Source: Megascapheus bottae (lineage: Eukaryota > Chordata > Mammalia > Rodentia > Geomyidae). Taken from it: 64,000 nucleotides of DNA. The notes under the pieces are model-generated. The model saw only the letters and a program-made list of their open reading frames with translations, was not told the DNA's origin and searched no databases. The stretch covers positions 55,212,501 to 55,276,500 of the forward strand of contig JANJXV010000013.1 in assembly GCA_024803745.1 (NCBI GenBank), in the 5' to 3' direction. Position numbers and translations under genes: made by a program. This document shows positions 10,601-20,394 of this stretch, piece after piece. Each line of letters opens with the position of its first letter. Positions within the stretch are counted from its first letter, which is position 1.

Positions 10601-13119
10601 GTGAGCAAGTGGAAGAAGAGGGGTCCCAGTCACGCCCCGCATGTGCTCATCGGTCCCTCTGCATAGCACCTGTCAGAGCAGAAGTCACTGTTGGTGTTGA
10701 GCATGACAGGCAGCCCACACGACATTTGAGGGGGCTCTAGACAGATAGTAGGAGCTGGTTTTGGGAAGTGCAAGTTCATTCACGCTGTGAGGCCTCACTA
10801 TGTAGGCCACTGCAACTGACAGCGGGGTGGAAAGTGAAGACCCCCCCATTGTCCCTGTGCTCTTATTCATACCATAAAGCTCCCATTCACCCAGTTGGTC
10901 ACAAAAGCCCCAGGGATGAGGGCCATGTCCACCTTTAATAGGGATAAAATGGAACTAAGAGGAATTAAAATCTTGTTTAAGAATGCTAACCGGGGGCTGG
11001 GAGTTTGGCCTAGTGGTTAAAGTGCTTGCCTAGCATGCATGAAGACCCGTGTTCGATTCCTCAGTACCACATACATAGAAACAAGCCAGAAGTAAGTCCA
11101 AGGACAGCGCTCAGGCCCTGAGCTCAAGCCCAGGACTGGCAAAAAAAAAAAAAAAAAAAGAATGCTAACCGTCACTAATGAGGTAGAAATCTAGAGGATT
11201 ACAGTTCAAGGCCAGTCCAGACACAAAAAGTTTGTAAGACCCCATCTCAGCCAACCAAAAGCTAACACCTGTCATGCCCACATAAATCAAGGAGGATCAC
11301 AGTCCTGGCCTATCTAGACATAAAAAGCAAGACTATCTCAAAAAACAAAAACAAAACAAGCAAATTGCGTCTGTCAGGACTCACACCCATCCCAGCTGGA
11401 GGCTGATATCTGAAGCCAACCAGTCAGAAAAATCCATGAGATTCTTTATCTCCAATTAACCAGCAAAAATGCCAGAAGAGGCACCATGGCTCCACTGGTA
11501 GAGCACTAGTCTTAAGTGCAAAAGCTTAAGGACAGATCCCAGGCCCTGAGTTCAAGCCCCAGGCCTGTTGGGGTGGGAAGCACACAGCTTATAAGTGGTG
11601 AGGGACATGTACACACCTATTTTTCTCAATCATGCCCCGGGGCGGGCACATAGAAGTGGGAGGGTGCGTGGCCCTGGGTCCCCCATGTCAGGAACAGTAT
11701 AAGAGAAGCCTTAACGACTACTGAAACATTCTTTCCCAAGACTGCAAGAATGTTTTCAGCCAGGCGCCAGCTCATTCACAACTTAATTCTAGCTGCTCAG
11801 GAGGCTGAGGGTTGGGGTTCAAAGCAATGTGGATTTGTCAGATTCTTTTTTCTAGTTGTGGGACTTAAACTTGGAGGGCTGGGTATTGTCCAGGAGCTCT
11901 TTTTGCTCAAGGCTAGTGCTCTACCACTTTGAGCCACAGTACTACCTCTTTTCTGGTGGCTGATTGGAGGTAAGAGTCTCATAGACAGGGCCGGGAGTTT
12001 GGCCGAGTGGTAGAGTGCTTGCCTAGTGTTCATGAAGACCCGGGTTTGAGTCCTTGGTACCATATACGTAGAAAAAAGCCAGAAGTGGTGCTGAGGCTCA
12101 AGTGGTAGAGCTCTAGCCTTGAGAAAACCCAAGGACAGTGCTCAGGCCCTGAGCTCAAGTTCAGGACTGGCAAAAACAAATCCTGCCAAGGCTGGCTTTG
12201 AACCACAGTCCTCAGATGTCAGCCTTCTGAGTAGCTAGGGTTACAGACATCAGCCAGAGTGCTCAGCAGTTTATCAGATTCTTACCTTCAATTAATTGGG
12301 AAAAGGCAGGAAGTGGAGAAAGTCTGACATTGGCTGTGAGGAGCACAGGATTTTTGTTTGTCTGGTTTGGATTGCTTTGCTCTCCAAGCCACCAACCCTT
12401 GCATGTCTAGTGAAATTGTATGTAGATCTCATTCTGTGGGACAGATAAGCCTACACTGAAGAAGGGAAGACAGAATACTCCTGCAAGCTATGGGGGCAAA
12501 TGTTTGAAAGACCTAAGAGAGCCAGTTGCTAGTGGCACACTCACATAATCCTAGCTACTGAGGCTGAGATGTAAGGATTGTGATTTAAAGCCAGCAGGAG
12601 CAGTTAAGCACCCTAGAAAGCCAAAAGTAAAGCTGTAGCAAAGAAGCTTGGGACAGTGTCTAGACCGAGTTCAAGCCCCAGGACTGGCACACATATAAAA
12701 AAATACAAGCTGGGTGCTGGTGACTCACACCCATAATTTTAGCTACTCGGGAGGCTGAGATCTGAGGATCACAACTCAAAGCCAACCCAAGAAGTCTCTG
12801 TGAGACTCTTACCTCCAGTTAATCACTCAGAAACCGGAAGTGATGCCCGTGGTAGAGTGCTAGCTTTGAGCACAAGAGCTCAAGGACAATGCCCAGGCCC
12901 TGAGTTCAAGCCCCATAACCAAGAAAAAAATACCTGAGAGAGCTGTGTACCCAGACATGCAAGGGTATGCCCACAGACAGGCACTACTGAGAAGCTAGAA
13001 GGTCTGGGCCTTCCAGGGCCCTGCTGCTCTGCTCTTTGAGTGCTTCAGGTGTCTGTCTCCTCCCTAGGACTGAGCAGCCGAGCGGGCCAGGAGATGCGGC
13101 AGTCAATGGCCCGGTATGA
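1492..13119 (+). CDS. PPP6R3: PPP6R3, C-terminal coding part (six exons, joined)
   Basis: Regulatory subunit 3 of protein phosphatase 6 (SAPS family), which links the PP6 catalytic subunit to substrates in the cytoplasm. Only the tail of the gene is here: coding exons 1492-1613, 1863-2016, 3527-3624, 5572-5722, 9419-9535 and 13068-13119. All junctions are GT-AG and in phase. The encoded tail is acidic and Ser/Glu-rich ([23 protein letters not shown]) and carries segments I recognise from mammalian PPP6R3: [64 protein letters not shown], and the terminal AAVNGPV before TGA. The SAPS fold itself lies upstream, outside the window. The tail looks disordered and holds many possible CK2-type Ser-acidic sites (inference). 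GAL follows about 18 kb downstream on the same strand, as in human. Identification is very secure. Confidence 0.97.
1863..2016 (+). CDS. PPP6R3: PPP6R3 exon: [17 protein letters not shown] segment
   Basis: Acceptor ttgtctctctag; donor TCTCTGAG then gtgagc. Two bases complete a Pro codon from the previous exon, 50 codons follow, and the exon ends in phase 2. The product includes [19 protein letters not shown] and [16 protein letters not shown], nearly identical to the mammalian PPP6R3 tail as I recall it. Confidence 0.96.
2455..2640 (+). mobile_element. Old, decayed SINE
   Basis: B1-like pieces (gtcattccagccactaacga, acccaggcaaaaagagatac) with many changes. Low certainty. Confidence 0.4.
2645..2840 (+). 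mobile_element. ID-dimer SINE (older)
   Basis: Both monomers present, with divergence in the second (gtaattcaaatggcagagc). Confidence 0.85.
2848..3048 (+). mobile_element. ID-dimer SINE
   Basis: Directly follows another copy in the same orientation, separated by a G run; A tail at 3036-3048. Confidence 0.88.
3140..3526. other. PPP6R3 intron, nothing recognised
   Basis: Unique-looking sequence leading to the acceptor at 3526. An ID-like monomer remnant lies just before it (about 3062-3140). Confidence 0.5.
3527..3624 (+). CDS. PPP6R3: PPP6R3 exon: [13 protein letters not shown] segment
   Basis: Acceptor gttttcttttctgaag; donor CCAGAGG then gtgagt. It encodes [19 protein letters not shown] followed by [13 protein letters not shown]. 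The Ala-rich end (GAAAQPE) appears slightly shorter than the human counterpart as I recall it, a difference of a few residues in a disordered region. Confidence 0.94.
3625..4149. other. PPP6R3 intron, nothing recognised
   Basis: No repeat or exon signal seen before the L1 fragment. Confidence 0.5.
4150..4860 (-). mobile_element. L1 fragment (3' part of ORF2 and 3' UTR)
   Basis: Read antisense, it follows the order of an L1 end: ttaattttattagggtgatg, gtccatcagttggcagatg, tttccacattttctatgctg, tcccatagtctggatatgag. Frames are broken; dead copy in a PPP6R3 intron. Confidence 0.6.
5058..5270 (+). mobile_element. B1-ID SINE with internal deletion
   Basis: The left part lacks the segment around the usual gagatctgaggatc. 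It ends in a purine tail. Confidence 0.82.
5269..5330. repeat. (GAAA)n/(GAGG)n purine tract
   Basis: Purine repeat at the 3' end of the B1-ID SINE at 5058, again a tail-born microsatellite. Confidence 0.8.
5572..5722 (+). CDS. PPP6R3: PPP6R3 exon: [19 protein letters not shown] segment
   Basis: Acceptor gtgtgcttttcag; donor TTCAAAAG then gtaacc. It runs [20 protein letters not shown], then [20 protein letters not shown], then [10 protein letters not shown]. Phase 1 in and phase 2 out match the neighbouring exons exactly. Confidence 0.96.
5885..6130 (+). mobile_element. Possible L1 remnant
   Basis: Includes gcaacttcacttctagaccc and a following gtaataaaaatgtgcac, similar to an L1 3' region. 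Weak. Confidence 0.25.
6240..6530 (-). mobile_element. Old reverse SINE
   Basis: ttgacctcagggcctgtact, ggcactctaccacttgagcc and ctggaattacaggtatgagcc mark a diverged and unusually long B1/ID-type element. Confidence 0.55.
6540..7430. other. PPP6R3 intron, mostly unique
   Basis: One decayed ID-like monomer at about 6680-6745; otherwise AT-rich sequence with no recognised element. Confidence 0.45.
7437..7540 (+). mobile_element. B1-type SINE, 3' truncated
   Basis: Left monomer only (cctgtaatcctagctattca), ending near gaaagtctctcc. Confidence 0.78.
7541..8204. other. PPP6R3 intron, nothing recognised
   Basis: No repeats or exon signals identified. Confidence 0.45.
8205..8390 (+). mobile_element. 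Decayed B1-ID-like SINE
   Basis: taccaggaggcggag-like text at 8250 and an ID-like trail (gttgcttaagggcttgtgta). Weak. Confidence 0.4.
8752..8895. repeat. Short C-rich tandem repeat, PPP6R3 intron
   Basis: About three diverged copies of a unit near 42-50 bases: ccctctaccctgcgggtcag, ccctctaccccaggggtcag, ccctttatcctggggctcag. Confidence 0.6.
8896..9418. other. PPP6R3 intron before the penultimate exon
   Basis: CT-rich, no SINE. Nothing recognised apart from the acceptor at 9417-9418. Confidence 0.45.
9419..9535 (+). CDS. PPP6R3: PPP6R3 exon: penultimate coding exon
   Basis: Acceptor cctctctcgcag; donor GAGCAGAG then gtaata. It encodes [28 protein letters not shown] and [11 protein letters not shown]. 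The TESPELAE part differs from the human form I remember (AEECPETAE), with about one residue fewer. The donor gtaata is weaker than consensus. Confidence 0.95.
9536..10978. other. PPP6R3 intron, repeat-free
   Basis: 1.4 kb without a recognised SINE, unusual for this window. An aataaaatg lies at about 10151. No exon was recognised. Confidence 0.45.
10993..11157 (+). mobile_element. ID-dimer SINE, target duplication intact
   Basis: Flanked by the 14-base duplication aagaatgctaaccg (10979-10992 and 11158-11171). About 35 bases of the second monomer are missing. The perfect duplication suggests a recent insertion. Confidence 0.95.
11172..11350 (+). mobile_element. Old B1-type SINE
   Basis: gaggattacagttcaaggcc and accccatctcagccaacc. 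It is the host of, or next to, the younger copy at 10993. Confidence 0.6.
11366..11572 (+). mobile_element. B1-ID SINE, diverged
   Basis: Right monomer clear (ccactggtagagcactagtc to gttcaagcccc); left part shortened. Confidence 0.75.
11841..12270 (-). mobile_element. Middle SINE of the nest (reverse B1-ID)
   Basis: Reverse copy: right monomer at 11841-11986 and left monomer at 12179-12270, split by an ID dimer. Confidence 0.82.
11988..12178 (+). mobile_element. Inner SINE of the nest (ID dimer)
   Basis: Complete from gggccgggagtttggccgag to ggactggcaaaaac; the youngest of the three insertions. Confidence 0.92.
12520..12695 (+). mobile_element. B1-ID SINE, diverged
   Basis: ataatcctagctactgaggc to gttcaagccccaggactgg, with shortened right monomer. 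Confidence 0.75.
12706..12928 (+). mobile_element. B1-ID SINE
   Basis: Full length, immediately after another copy and about 140 bases before the last PPP6R3 exon. Confidence 0.87.
13068..13119 (+). CDS. PPP6R3: PPP6R3 last coding exon with stop
   Basis: Acceptor gtctcctccctag. It encodes [16 protein letters not shown] and then TGA at 13117-13119. The ending NGPV-stop is the conserved C-terminus of PPP6R3. The exon continues as a long 3' UTR. Confidence 0.96.
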
Positions 13120-14556
13120 TGAGTGATGGAGATGCTGCCGGCTGAGGACTGCAGAGCACCGCCCCGGCTCCAGAGGGTCTCCTGAGCCCTCGTGTCGTCA
13201 TAGCTGCTCTCACTGTGCGAGGGACCAGGACCAGCACCCTTGATATTCCAGGTTCCAAGACACTGTACAGAGAGATCCAGAAGTGTAAAAATACCGCACA
13301 TTGACAAATACCAAGAATTTTCGCGTATGTTTATATTGTATTGTTCTAATAATGGGTGGCTGTGAGCACACACCTGCCGCCGCCTTTTAATAGTGGTGAT
13401 GCTGTAGTTAAAATGCTTGTAAGAATAGTTTTATAAAGTGAACACAGATTTATTGTATTTGAGACATAACTATTTGACAACTATTAGTGCGACCAAAGTA
13501 TTAGGCAAGTTTCCTACATTTTTTCACCTTGTATAAAGTTCTGAATTCGTTTCCCTCCCAGGCTGGTGGGAGTGCAGCCCTGAAATATGCCCTCCACTGC
13601 TCTTTTGGTTGTTCCAGCTTACACCAGTGATTTTGAATAAGAAATATTGGGTGTTCTTTTTATAACCAGTTTTTGATTGGTAATTGTTTTCTGTATTGTT
13701 TAAAATGGATCAAAAATGTAAGTCTATTGGTAGAGATTAAGTATTTATTGCTACAGCTTAGTTGATACATGGGTGTTCTGTAAAGCCATATGTCCTGTTG
13801 CGGTCTTGTGTGCTTGGAATGACGCTTCAGGTGAGGCACTAGGGGTTGGAGTGTAATGCTGGGGTTTGGGGTTGGGGGGGGCTTGTTTTTGTTTCTGTTC
13901 TTTTTTTGTTGTTGTTTGTTTCATTTGGACAGTTCATCTGCCTTCTTACCCCATTCTCCAAAACCGTCCTTCTCCATCACCAAGCACCAGCCGTGCCCAC
14001 AGCAGAGCCCCCATGTCCCACAAGGCGGTCAGCCGCGAGCTGGATGCCTGCGCTGTGGAGCAGGGGGGACGGGCACTGGCATTTCCCACACTGGGGTCTG
14101 CGGAGCGCAGAGCACGCTCCGGCACGGAACAAAGCATGTTACCTGTTTCACTGTACCTTCCGAGGTTTCCCTCGTCAACTCGAAGCCAGTGCATTTTTTA
14201 GAGCTGGTTTGTGTATATATATAGTGATTATGGATACTAATTCAATGTAATTTATAATTTTCTATGTCAATATCAAATCCATCACCGCCTTCTCAACCAG
14301 CTGAAGCAATATATTGTATATTGTATATTGCCACGCCATCTGGTGAGTGGGCTAGCACTTCACCTCTTGCACTTTTAGATGCAAATCAGTTTTTCATTTC
14401 TGTAATAGAAAATTATTCACGTATTTTTACATCGTTTGTTTTTTCCTGATCAGTATTTAAAACCAAAAGGATATTCTGAGAAAAAAAAAAATGGCCAACA
14501 AATTTTTTAGAGACAGCATCCCAAGCAGCGTGCCTAAACAATACATTGCATATGGA

Positions 14557-14562
14557 AATAAA
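14557..14562 (+). terminator. Proximal poly(A) signal, PPP6R3
   Basis: AATAAA about 1.44 kb after the stop, at the end of the AT-rich part of the 3' UTR and followed by T/G-containing sequence (tgtctatgcc). Cleavage would be expected about 15-25 bases downstream. Confidence 0.6.
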
Positions 14563-15188
14563 GAGTCAAATGTCTATGCCTTACTCCTTATTTACTGCAC
14601 TCCAAGGAGCGCAGCGGCCTGCGAGGCTGGTTCCACAGGGTGCCCAGCCTGCCATGCCAGGGGGTGGCAGGGAGCCCTGGGCCTGGGGGCAGGCCAGGGG
14701 CCTACTTGGCCTGTGCATGCCTGCCTGGCTCCCCCCTACCCCAGTGCTCCTCCATCAGCAGGGGGGCCTTGGCAGAGACCCCGCATTCTCCTGGGGGGCC
14801 TGGGCCGCCAGCATAGGCTTCCTTCTCTTGTCTCAGGGACCCTGCCTGTGTGGCCGTCACCTCAGACTGATGGGTACTCTGCTCCCCTCCCCAGGTTGAC
14901 AAGTGCTGCCAGCCAGGCCTTGGCCCCAGGGTCACGGGCCACCACCCTCCAAGAAGATAAGTGGGTGTTGTGGGCTGCTTCTGGCAGGGTTGTAATTTGC
15001 TCATCTTCGATCGCAGGGAGAGAAAGCTGGGACGGGAGGGGCCGGCCTGCTGGCTGGAAGACGCTGGCCTCCGGTGGCAGTGTGTGGCAGGGCTCCACAC
15101 CTCCTCACCTTCTCCTACAGTTGCTGCTTATTGGCAATATGGATCACAAGACTAACGTGTCGACGATACCTGTATCGAAAATAGCAAA

Positions 15189-15194
15189 AATAAA
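15189..15194 (+). terminator. Distal poly(A) signal, PPP6R3
   Basis: AATAAA followed by a T/G-rich stretch (gattctttgtttctag) typical of a downstream cleavage element. It would give a 3' UTR of about 2.1 kb. Confidence 0.6.
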
Positions 15195-15354
15195 GCCTGA
15201 TTCTTTGTTTCTAGCGCTCTCTTGTACCTTTCATGGGCTTTAATAGCCAGGTGTGGTGTGGCGGTCACCAGGGAACTGCCGTCAACGGAAGAGCCTGTCC
15301 GGAGCGCCTGTGTCCACAGCCCTGGACTCTGCTGCCAGCCACACCTCCACCTGA

Positions 15355-15466
15355 AGTTGGAGTCTCAGGGACTTGGCTGCCCAGACTGGGTTTGAACCAT
15401 AGTTCTCTGTTTCTCGACCTCCTGCATTGTTCTAGTTACAGATATAAGCCACTGGTGCCCTGCATT
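15355..15466 (-). mobile_element. B1-type SINE, partial, reverse
   Basis: agactgggtttgaaccatag and attgttctagttacagata match the reverse left monomer. Confidence 0.65.
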
Positions 15467-15579
15467 TGTTTTCTCTTAATGTGATGCTCATCCAGGCTTG
15501 GCAGTGCCGCCTGTGGCCCCAGCACCTATGGGTGTGGGGCAGGTTTCAAGTCAGCCTCTGCTTTGTAGCACTCAAATAC

Positions 15580-15792
15580 AGCCAGTGCCGGTGGCTCATG
15601 CCTGTTATCCTAGCTACTGAGGAGGCCAAGATCTGAGGATCACAGTTCAAAGACAGCCCAGGTAGGAAAATCTTAGACCACCTTAGAGCAGGAAGTGGTG
15701 CTGTGGCTCAAGTAGTAGAACGCTAGGCTTCAGCAAAAGAAGCTCAGGGACAGAGGCCAGGCCTAGAGTTCAAGCTCCAGGACTGACAAAAG
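15580..15792 (+). mobile_element. B1-ID SINE
   Basis: gccagtgccggtggctcatg to ttcaagctccaggactg; full length, moderately diverged. Confidence 0.85.
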
Positions 15793-16339
15793 TGATGTAA
15801 TGCTTAAACTCGTTTCTGACCGTTCCCCCAGTGGCAGGTCCCTTGTCCCCTTCATGCTGGATTCTCTATTCCATCTAGGGTGCAAGCTCTGAGTCGGGCC
15901 TGTGTCCACAGCCCACTGCCGGCCGCTGTGATGGTGTGGGCCATGGCGAGTTAACCATCGCCTCCCTTGACAGTGGCAGATTGGCAGCAGGAAACCTGCA
16001 GTATCAGTTGTGAACTCCATCACTGCTGAACTTCCCGCGCTGGCTTTGCCATATCCATGCTTAGCTGTTATTTAAAACCTTTGCATCCAGACAGCTAGTG
16101 TCTTTCCTCCAATACATTTACTGCCCAACGTCTAGCCTAAGGGTCAAATCTGTCCCACAGCTTGTTTGAGGGGTGAGGGGAATCCTGTGTAAGACAACAT
16201 TTAATCCAAAATGAATCACAGACCTAAACACTTAATGAAATACCTTCAAGATATCTAGAGGTGAAAGAGAACCTAAGGGAAACAATTTCCACTAGAATGA
16301 AAATTCTGCTTTTCCAGCGTGTTGTATGCTTATGTGACA
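15793..16339. other. Intergenic, nothing recognised
   Basis: No repeats or genes identified. Confidence 0.45.
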
Positions 16340-16855
16340 ATACAGACAAGGACAGGGATGACACTGTCCAAAAAGAAAGGTACTTATTATTACCTGACTT
16401 AGATGACTAGCCCCTCTTCATACCACCTTTATAACCCTTAAAAAAAATTAAGCCACACTAGAGTGAATCATGTTGAGTGAGACAAATCAAGACCAAAGGA
16501 ACAAAAGGTGCATGGTATTCTTAATATGGGGCTATAAGATCCAAACAGTACAAGAGCGAGGACTCAATATTTAGCTACCCAAAGCTATGGACATGGTCCT
16601 GGAGATATAAACATAACTACATAGACATAAAAATCGATAATGGGCTAGATACTCTGTACACATAATGTTTTACTACAGAGATTAATATGTATCTATGACA
16701 TACAAACCCTCAGCTTAATTTCAATTGTGTTATACAACCTAAGTGCCAGTGATTGTATATAGAGATTCCCTTTCTAATAGTTTATTAAATAGGACATTTG
16801 AAATATGATGTAAAAATCAATGTTAATACAATCTTTTTTTTTTTTAATTAAGCCA
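16340..16855 (+). mobile_element. L1 3'-end-like repeat
   Basis: gatgacactgtccaaaaaga, tgttgagtgagacaaatcaa and catttgaaatatgatgtaaa, ending in an oligo-T/A tail. Two of its segments recur in the repeat at 51975-52400, which shows it is dispersed. The class is inferred from the L1 3'-UTR-like text. Confidence 0.55.
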
Positions 16856-16970
16856 CATATACAGAAGCCAGAAGTGGTGCTGTGGCTCAACTGATAGAGC
16901 TCTAGCCTTGAGGAAACCCAAGAGCAGTGCTCAGGCCCTGAGTTCAAACCCCAGGACTGACCAAAAAAAA
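16856..16970 (+). mobile_element. ID-dimer SINE, 5' truncated
   Basis: Second monomer only, inserted at or near the end of the L1-like repeat. Confidence 0.8.
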
Positions 16971-17140
16971 AAGCCAGGCGCTAGTGGCAAAGCCAGCCCA
17001 AGCACTGACGTCTGTGAGACTTCAATTAACAACCAGAAAGTGGGAAGTGGAGCTGAGGCTCACGTAGTAAAGCCCTAGCCTTGAGCCACAGAGCTCAGGG
17101 ACGGCACTCAGGCCCAGAGTTCAAGCCCCACGACCAGAAA
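16971..17140 (+). mobile_element. B1-ID SINE, left part deleted
   Basis: agccaggcgctagtggcaaa jumps directly to agccagcccaagc; right monomer intact. Confidence 0.8.
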
Positions 17141-17349
17141 CAACAAAAGGGCCAGTGAGAATGGAAGTTGCTTCACATGGCAACTCTATCTGAGGAAAGA
17201 GGCAGTGGTCAGCAAGGCTTGCCTCACAAACGCTGCACTGTGCACTGTTGGGTTTTTCCACCGCCCCCGCTGACACAACTGTGCATTTGGTACTGGCATC
17301 TTCCTCTCCAACAACACATGTCCAATTAAAGAATTGGTCCAATAAATGA

Positions 17350-17584
17350 TTTTTTTTTTCTAGTCGTGGGGCTTGAACTCTGGGCCTGGGCGCTGTCCCT
17401 GAGCTCTTCAGCTCAAGGCTACTGCCCTACCCCTGGAGCCACAGCGCCACTCCCCGTTTTCTAGTGGTTCATTGGAGATGAGTCTCCCAGACACTAAAGT
17501 GCCCAGGCTGGCTTTGAGCCGCAATCCTCAGATGTCAGCCTCCTGAGTAGCTAGGATGACAGGCGTGAGCCACTGCCCCTGGCT
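17350..17584 (-). mobile_element. B1-ID SINE, reverse, full length
   Basis: From the T-run to ggcgtgagccactgcccctggct. Confidence 0.9.
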
Positions 17585-18010
17585 CGGAGAGCGTTTTCTT
17601 AGTGGCAGCCACAGTACTAGCCATGGAAGAGTACAGGTGGTCCATAGCACCTGGGAGAGGCCAGCAGCGGTAAGGAGCCCGGGGTCCCCGGCCAGGCCAC
17701 AGGGCAGGGAATCTGCTGGCTAAGCCAGGGCAGTGAGGGGTCGCTGAGGACTGTAATGTCCTCACTGCAGAGCTGCCTGGGTTGACTCCCCCAAGACCTG
17801 AGAGGGCCGTTTCCACAGCCCTCAGCACCCCAGGAGAGGTCCACACACAGGGCAGCTAAGAGTTGAAATTTTTGTTTCCTACAAGAATGTTGCTACTGTA
17901 TTTTGGTTTGATTATTTTGATCCTTTATGTAATGATGCAAGTTTTATTTCCTATGAATATTTGCTATATACTAGTCACTTGTTTTTTTCTATAGGTCATT
18001 TACAACTCCC

Positions 18011-18013
<3 letters not shown>

Positions 18014-18076
<63 letters not shown>

Positions 18077-18120
18077 TATGTCTGTGTGTCTGTGTGTATG
18101 CGTGCGTGCGTGCATGCACA
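18014..18120. repeat. (TG)n microsatellite with degenerate end
   Basis: About 31 TG units (18014-18075), then tctgtgtgtctgtgtgtatgc and (GTGC)n. It abuts a reverse SINE at its right end. Confidence 0.95.
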
Positions 18121-18346
18121 TTCTGAGGCTTGAACTCAGGACCTGAGTGCTGTCCCTTAGCTTTTTTTCCCCTCAGGGCTAGTGTTCTACCATTTGACCC
18201 ATACCTCCACTTTTGGGATTTTTTGTTAGTTAATTGGACATAAAAGTCGCATAACTTTGCTGCCTGGGCTGGCTTTGAACTTCTGTCCTCAGATCTCAGC
18301 CTCCTTAGGAGATAGGATCCTGGGCATGAGCCACCAGCACTCTCTC
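18117..18346 (-). mobile_element. B1-ID SINE, reverse
   Basis: Tail side meets the (TG)n microsatellite; right and left monomers both visible. Confidence 0.85.
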
Positions 18347-18414
18347 ATTTGCTTTTTAGTTCTGCTTTTTCCTTCCTTTTCTCCCAAATCAGCAATCTGC
18401 CTCATTGTATTTTG

Positions 18415-18730
18415 TCATTTTTATTAGTATACATTGATTGTTCGAGGGGGCTCCTGGTGGGATTTCCACCCTCAACCTCACCCCTGCTGTCAACTCCTCC
18501 CCTCTTAAAACCCTTTCAATCATAGACAGCTCCATCGAGCTTCCTCCACCCTCCCAAGGAGCCCTTCCCCCCCCCCCCGTCTGAGCTCAGAACTCAAATT
18601 TAAGTCATACTTTTGTCCTGTTCCTGTATCCTTTCCCCATGTAAACCTCCCTTTTACTACAATTAAAATAAGTGTCCTCCTTTTTCTTCTGCCCTCCTAG
18701 TTCTTCCTGTCACCTCATAAGTAGATTATC
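18415..18730 (-). mobile_element. Probable L1 3'-end fragment
   Basis: Starts tttttattagtatacattga and runs through gattgttcgagggggct, the antisense of a common L1 3'-UTR pattern, then C-rich decayed sequence. Assigned by resemblance only. Confidence 0.45.
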
Positions 18731-19155
18731 CAGACATGTATTTTGTGTGTGTGTGTGTTTGTGTTGTTTTGCGTTTTGTTTTGTTTATGTGTGTTTATTC
18801 AATTCTTCATTTCACTTTCCCTTTTCCCATCCCAACCGAATCATCAACTAAATGTTTACTCCTTACTAGAGATGAGAAATACTTCAAGGGGGGAAAAAAA
18901 ATGAGAAATCATATTGATTTAGAAAAGAGGGTGGAAAAGTACCTGTCTTTAAAGAAATTAGAAAAAGAGCAGCAAAATATATCAAAGAAAGAAGAAAGCT
19001 TTTTTTTTTTTAAAAAAAAAACAGCCATAAAATGACCTTATGGTGGCACAGATGTGAAGGCTGGACAGAGAGACGCATAATGATGTTCCTGGTGGGAAAT
19101 AAAAAAATTACATATATGACCTAAGAAGCATTTGATGCCACTGAGTTTTATGTGG

Positions 19156-19160
<5 letters not shown>

Positions 19161-19198
<38 letters not shown>

Positions 19199-19382
19199 CA
19201 GTCCTGGGCTTAAGCTCAGGGCTTGAGCACTGTCTTTTCTCAAGGCTAGAGCTCTACCACTTGAGCCTCCGCACCACTTCCAGCTTTTTTTTTTTTCTAC
19301 GTATGTGGTACCGAGGAATCGAACCCGGGTCTTCATGCATGCTAGGCAAGCACTTTAACCACTAGGCCAAACTCCCAGCCCC
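19161..19382 (-). mobile_element. ID-dimer SINE, reverse, target duplication intact
   Basis: Flanked by ttatgtggctttt at 19148-19160 and 19383-19395. The tail is a run of about 37-40 T. Confidence 0.95.
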
Positions 19383-19775
19383 TTATGTGGCTTTTAAAGA
19401 GAAGGATTTGACAGACTGGTGGCCAGGGCATCCACACATGGTCCTGCCCCAAGATAAGCAGCACATGGACACAGACTGCAGCTGTGTCCTCCCCCTGCAG
19501 CTCTGTACAGGAACAGACCAGAATACGGGGGCTGGGGTTCAGGGTGGACGTGGGCAGGGATAGCCTCGATCTTGGAGCCGAGCTCATCTTGCTCGCTCAC
19601 CCAGCAAGCTGAAGAAGGGTCGACAGCTTCTGCTCTGGGCTTGCCACCCTTATACAAATGAGATACTACAGGCTCCGTGACCATCTAGAATGTTCTTAAG
19701 GTTTCCAGAATGCAGTCCAAGTGCCACTGAGGAAATACGGTTGCATCTCTCTGGAGGAGACGTGGGTTAAGAGGG

Positions 19776-19950
19776 AGGCCGGGCGCCGGTGGTTCAGGGC
19801 TGTAATGCTGTCTACTTGGGAGGCTGCGATCTGAGGCTTGTGATTCAAAGCCAGCCCGGACATGAAAGTCCATGAGACCCTTACCTCCATTTGACCACTG
19901 AAAAACTGGACATGAAGCTATGGCTCAAGTCAGCGAGTGCTCTCCTTCTT
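19776..19950 (+). mobile_element. B1-ID SINE, 3' truncated
   Basis: gccgggcgccggtggttcag to ggctcaagtcagcgagtgc. Confidence 0.8.
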
Positions 19951-20054
19951 GAACCACACCTCCACTTCCAGCTTTTGGCTGGTGTTCTTCATTATTTCCC
20001 TTTTGGCACAAGGCTAACATTCCCGGGATGTTCTTGAACTTAAAAGACATTTCT

Positions 20055-20262
20055 AGCTGAGCGTGGTGGCTCACACCTGTAACTCTAGCTGCTTAGGAGG
20101 TGAGATCTGATGACAGAGGTTCAAAGCCAGCCTGGGGAGGAAAAGTCCCTGTGAGACTCCAATCAACCACTCAAAAATTGGAAGTGACACCATAGCTAGC
20201 TCTGAGCAAAAAAGAGCTCCGGGACAGTGCCCAGGCACAGAGTTCAAATCCCATGATAGCCC
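20055..20262 (+). mobile_element. B1-ID SINE
   Basis: gagcgtggtggctcacacct to gttcaaatcccatgatag. Confidence 0.85.
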
Positions 20263-20394
20263 CCCCCAAAAAAAACTACATGGCATGTCCTGGGCTCACC
20301 TGGACACAGTGTTACCCCCTAAAGCAGCTGGGGCCCCCAGACAGAGGGGGCCTGCCCCACCTGGGGGAAATCAGAGTAGCTCTCCATACAGAAG

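Larger units (their letters stand above)
11755..12352 (+). mobile_element. Outer B1-ID SINE of a triple nest
   Basis: The left part at 11755-11840 and right part at 12271-12352 belong to one + strand SINE split by other insertions. The split point carries the near-duplicate ttt(g/a)tcagattctt on both sides. Confidence 0.8.
13120..15215 (+). other. PPP6R3: PPP6R3 3' UTR
   Basis: Follows the stop codon without a recognisable coding exon. The first 1.4 kb is AT-rich, SINE-free and looks like a conserved 3' UTR. AATAAA signals lie at 14557-14562 and 15189-15194, so at least two transcript ends are plausible. The stretch between them (about 14580-15110) is GC-rich and different in composition, so the proximal site may be the main one. 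The 3' limit is estimated. Confidence 0.75.

Noticed and set aside
10993..11157. tRNA gene (A box and ggttcgattcc B box)
   Set aside because: No cloverleaf as a whole; it is the left monomer of a dispersed SINE with target duplication, repeated many times in the window.
14491..15243. 250-residue + strand frame
   Set aside because: Lies in the PPP6R3 3' UTR, no recognisable domain, crosses the first poly(A) signal.
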